NCBI GenBank assembly: GCA_017621295.1 | Contig: JAGATI010000203.1 | Location: 1 to 6,942 of the forward strand | From: Clostridia bacterium | GTDB taxonomy: Bacteria; Bacillota_A; Clostridia; TANB77; CAG-508 | DNA length: 6,942 bases | Direction: 5' to 3' | Shown here: positions 5,059 through 6,942 of the stretch, one piece after another | Layout of the letters: every line of letters starts with the position of its first letter | Numbering within the stretch: the first letter of the stretch is position 1 | Made by a program: the position numbers and the translations under genes | Notes under the pieces: generated by a model | Databases searched by the model: none | What the model saw: only the letters and a program-made list of their open reading frames with translations | Told to the model about the DNA's origin: nothing

Positions 5059-5808
5059 ATGGAAATTCAAGTCATAGAGAAAACAAACGGAAGAATCAAC
5101 AGAGTAACAGGAACAACAATTAAAGAAAGATTAAGAGTATGTGCATATTGTAGAGTAAGTACAGATAATGAGGAGCAATTAAATAGTTATCAATCACAAT
5201 TAAAGTATTATGATGAAAAAATAAATAGTAAATCAGAATGGCAATTTGCTGGAATATATGCAGATGAGGCTATAAGTGGAACATTAGATTTTAAAAGAAC
5301 AAACTTTATGAAAATGATACAAGATGCAATGGAAGGTAAAATTGACATGATACTAACAAAATCAATATCAAGATTTGCTAGAAACACATTAGATACTTTA
5401 AAATATGTGAGAATGCTAAAAGAGAAAAATGTTGCAATACTATTTGAAGAAGAAAATATCAATACAGGTTCAGGACAAGGAGAGCTCGTTTTAACATTGC
5501 TAAGTGCAATGGCACAACAAGAAAGCGAAAATATATCTTCACATGTTCTATTAGGATTAAAAATGAAAAAAGATAGAGGAGAGTTAATTGGCTATAATGG
5601 TTGCTATGGCTATAATTACAATCTTGAAACAAAAGAAATAACAATCAATGAAGAAGAAGCAAATATTGTAAGGTATATGTTTGAAAGATATGTAGAAGGA
5701 CTTGGTTCAAGTACAATAGCAAAAGAACTAACTGCAAAAGGAATAAAAACTCCAAAGGGGTGCAATAAAATGGTGCGAATCAACCATAAGAGGAATTTTA
5801 AAAAATGA
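5059..5808 (+). pseudogene. Large serine recombinase, N-terminal catalytic part (frameshifted gene)
   Basis: This is the first part of a site-specific recombinase of the large serine (TnpX-like) family, which cuts and rejoins DNA at attachment sites to insert or excise an element. The resolvase domain covers residues about 25-165. It has the nucleophile S34 in YCRVSTDNEEQ, the arginine motif S102-I-S-R105-F-A-R108-N, and the helix leading into SENISSHVLLGLKMKK (156-171). The family's second domain starts near residue 175 (GYNGCYGYNYN). It is correct up to GCNK (237), then continues in a wrong frame for 12 residues to TGA at 5806-5808. The start at 5059 is supported by GGAGG at 5049-5053. The intact product would be about 566 aa, normal for the family. 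As it stands this piece lacks the DNA-recognition part and should be inactive unless the frame is corrected. Confidence 0.9.
5767..5770 (+). other. Frameshift point: one extra A in an AAAA run
   Basis: Removing one A from this run joins the two recombinase pieces into a single open frame from 5059 to 6760. The restored junction reads GCNK-WCESTIRGILKNEKY, which is the conserved Trp...I..IL-NE-Y stretch of serine recombinases. The break is a recent mutation, a homopolymer sequencing error, or less likely a +1 recoding site. Confidence 0.85.
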
Positions 5809-6760
5809 AAAATATATTGGAGATGTGCTAATGGGAAAAACATTCACAATAGATCCAATATCACATAAAAGATTAAGTAATTTAGGAGAAGTAGACAAGC
5901 ATTATCTAAAAGAACATCATGAGCCAATTATAAGCAAAGAACTATTTGATAGAGTTCAAGAAATTAGAACTAAGAGAGCAGGCAACAGAGAAACAGGAAG
6001 AAGAAATGATAACTATAGTAAAAAATATCCTTTTAGTAGCAAATTATATTGTGGCTTTTGCGATAGTCTACTTACAAGAAGAAATTGGAATGCCAATAGA
6101 AATTGTGCAAAAGCAGTATGGCAATGTATTAAAAGAGCAAAACATGGAAAAGAAGAATGCCCACATTGTAAAGCAATACCAGAAGAAATACTAGAAGATT
6201 GTTTTGTACAAGGATATAGAATACTCTGTAATGACAATAGAAAAGTAGTAGAAAACTTTTTAGAAAAAATAGAAAATATCTTAAAAGAAAATACTACAGA
6301 AACAATGGTAACAAAACTAGAAAATAACAAAGAAAAAATAAACAAGAAACTTGCGAATTTATTAGAGTTAAATTTAGAAGGCAAAATCAATAAAGAGCAA
6401 TATATAGAAAAATTTGACAACTTAAATATAGAATTATTTAAAATAGAAAATAAAATTGAAAGCCTTCTAAAAGAAACAAACAGAACAGAAAGCATTAAAC
6501 TAAGATTAAACAAGTTTAAAAGTTTATTTAAAAATATAGATAAAATAGCCCAATTCGATAAAGATGTGTTTGAATGTTTAATTGATAAAGTAGTAATAGG
6601 AGAAACATTAGAAGATGGCACAATAGAACCATATACAATAAGGTTTATTTGTAAAAATGGAACAGAAATAAATTGCAAAGATAAATTTACTGCTACAAGC
6701 AATAAACAACATTCAAATAATACTGCAACTAGAGAGAAACAACACACGGCGGAGCAGTAG
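5771..6760 (+). pseudogene. Large serine recombinase, C-terminal DNA-recognition part (frameshifted gene)
   Basis: In frame after the indel, this segment begins with Trp (TGG 5771) and continues the recombinase domain: ILKNEKYIGDVLMGK, then HHEPIISKELFDRVQ, a hallmark of the family. A zinc ribbon follows, with the cysteine pairs YCGFC and ECPHC and an intervening WQC, needed for attachment-site recognition. Then comes a long Lys/Glu/Leu-rich coiled coil (about 6230-6540) that governs synapsis and directionality, and a short polar tail. The first usable start in this frame is GTG 5825 or ATG 5831, with GGAG at 5819-5822, so a separate fragment of about 310 aa might be made. It would lack the catalytic domain. 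The last codons and the TAG stop (6742-6760) overlap sequence that belongs, in another frame, to the adjacent dipeptidase fragment. Confidence 0.88.
6730..6760 (+). other. Inferred right attachment junction (element / dipeptidase gene)
   Basis: In the dipeptidase frame a TAG stop stands at 6730-6732, and recognisable VanX-like protein begins at about 6742 (THGGAVD). Upstream of that the sequence encodes only the recombinase tail. The boundary between element and target DNA should therefore lie near 6735-6745, at the codons for the dipeptidase zinc-binding motif. The crossover bases themselves cannot be fixed without the empty site or the left junction. Confidence 0.5.
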
Positions 6761-6942
6761 ATATATTAATATATGATACAAAAGCAAAAGAGTACCTTGA
6801 TTATGGCTCAGAAATTTTAGATTATAGCACAAATGAATGCTACTATCATAATGAAAAAATAAGTGATAAGGCAAGGCAAAACAGAGAAATATTAAGAAAA
6901 ATTATGATGAGTGTTAGTGATAAAATCAAATTAATGAAAAAT
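6742..6942 (+). pseudogene. VanX-like M15 D-Ala-D-Ala dipeptidase, 3' fragment (continues outside window)
   Basis: A 67-residue open frame runs off the window end with no start or ribosome binding site of its own. It reads THGGAVDILIYD, then LDYGSEILDY, then KARQNREILRKIM. This parallels VanX-type zinc dipeptidases, where H-x-x-G-S-A-I-D-L is followed by a short loop, an FDF-type segment and QNRRRLRSIM. These enzymes cleave D-Ala-D-Ala and belong to peptidase family M15. The Asp metal ligand (in GAVD) is present. The first metal-binding His, three residues before the GGAVD block, is replaced by Thr (codon 6739-6741), exactly where homology stops. The gene therefore appears split by insertion of the recombinase element. 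Its 5' half is not in the window. The frame differs from that of the recombinase and overlaps its last codons. Confidence 0.7.

Larger units (their letters stand above)
1..6741. mobile_element. Inferred integrated element, right portion (left end outside window)
   Basis: A serine recombinase gene abutting a broken host-type gene marks the right end of a site-specifically integrated element. All genes to its left lie on the same strand and are accessory types (nucleases, acetyltransferases, a kinase-like protein), as expected of cargo. No relaxase, capsid or replication gene is seen, so the kind of element (transposon, integrative mobilisable element, prophage remnant) is open. How far it extends left is unknown, so the left coordinate is only the window edge. 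Confidence 0.4.

Noticed and set aside
5767..5808. Programmed +1 frameshift in the recombinase
   Set aside because: No slippery codon followed by a rare codon or stop, and no stimulatory structure is evident. A simple A-run indel is the more economical explanation.
5806..5808. TGA read as tryptophan (genetic code 4), which would extend the recombinase
   Set aside because: All other Trp codons are TGG and no other gene has an internal TGA. Reading through would meet a TAA a few codons later and would not restore the correct frame.
6013..6747. Long open frame (244 codons) on the minus strand
   Set aside because: It lies wholly antisense to the well-supported recombinase C-terminal part, has low-complexity Leu/Ser/Phe content and no sensible binding site. 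Other minus-strand frames (for example 2009-2368 and 1147-1383) are rejected for the same reason.

Overview
The window is strongly AT-rich. It uses AGA/ATA/AAA-type codons, has good AGGAGG-type ribosome binding sites and uses the standard stop codons. This fits a low-GC Bacillota, most likely a member of Clostridia, and the content is accessory (island-like) DNA rather than core genome. The species cannot be told from the sequence.

Left part (1-1478): the end of a gene that starts outside the window and carries a PD-(D/E)XK nuclease-like motif. It is followed 16 bases later by a complete YhcG/DUF1016-type PD-(D/E)XK nuclease gene. Two nuclease-fold genes in tandem suggest a defence or DNA-processing cargo.

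Middle part (1500-4121): a near-consensus promoter and a ~150-nt leader ending in a strong intrinsic terminator precede a tight four-gene operon. The genes are a small GNAT acetyltransferase, a GNAT fused to a shortened DUF402-like domain, a P-loop kinase-like protein and a RimJ/RimL-type GNAT. The layout resembles attenuation-controlled small-molecule or antibiotic resistance genes. The substrate is unknown.

Non-coding part (4122-4806): an unusually structured ~690-base stretch. It holds a ~116-base imperfect inverted repeat starting at the last stop codon, three consecutive 7-bp hairpins, an array of five 17-bp palindromes of the form AGTTCAC-N3-GTGAACT plus two half sites, a good promoter, and a 5' leader in which one pyrimidine strand can pair either upstream or with the ribosome binding site of the next gene.

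Right part (4807-6942): a 58-aa SHOCT-like protein and a large serine recombinase. The recombinase is split by one extra base in an AAAA run (5767-5770). Its last codons run into the 3' fragment of a VanX-like M15 D-Ala-D-Ala dipeptidase gene. I infer that this is the right end of a site-specifically integrated element that inserted at the dipeptidase metal-binding motif. The upstream genes are then probably its cargo. The left end and the 5' part of the dipeptidase gene are not in the window.
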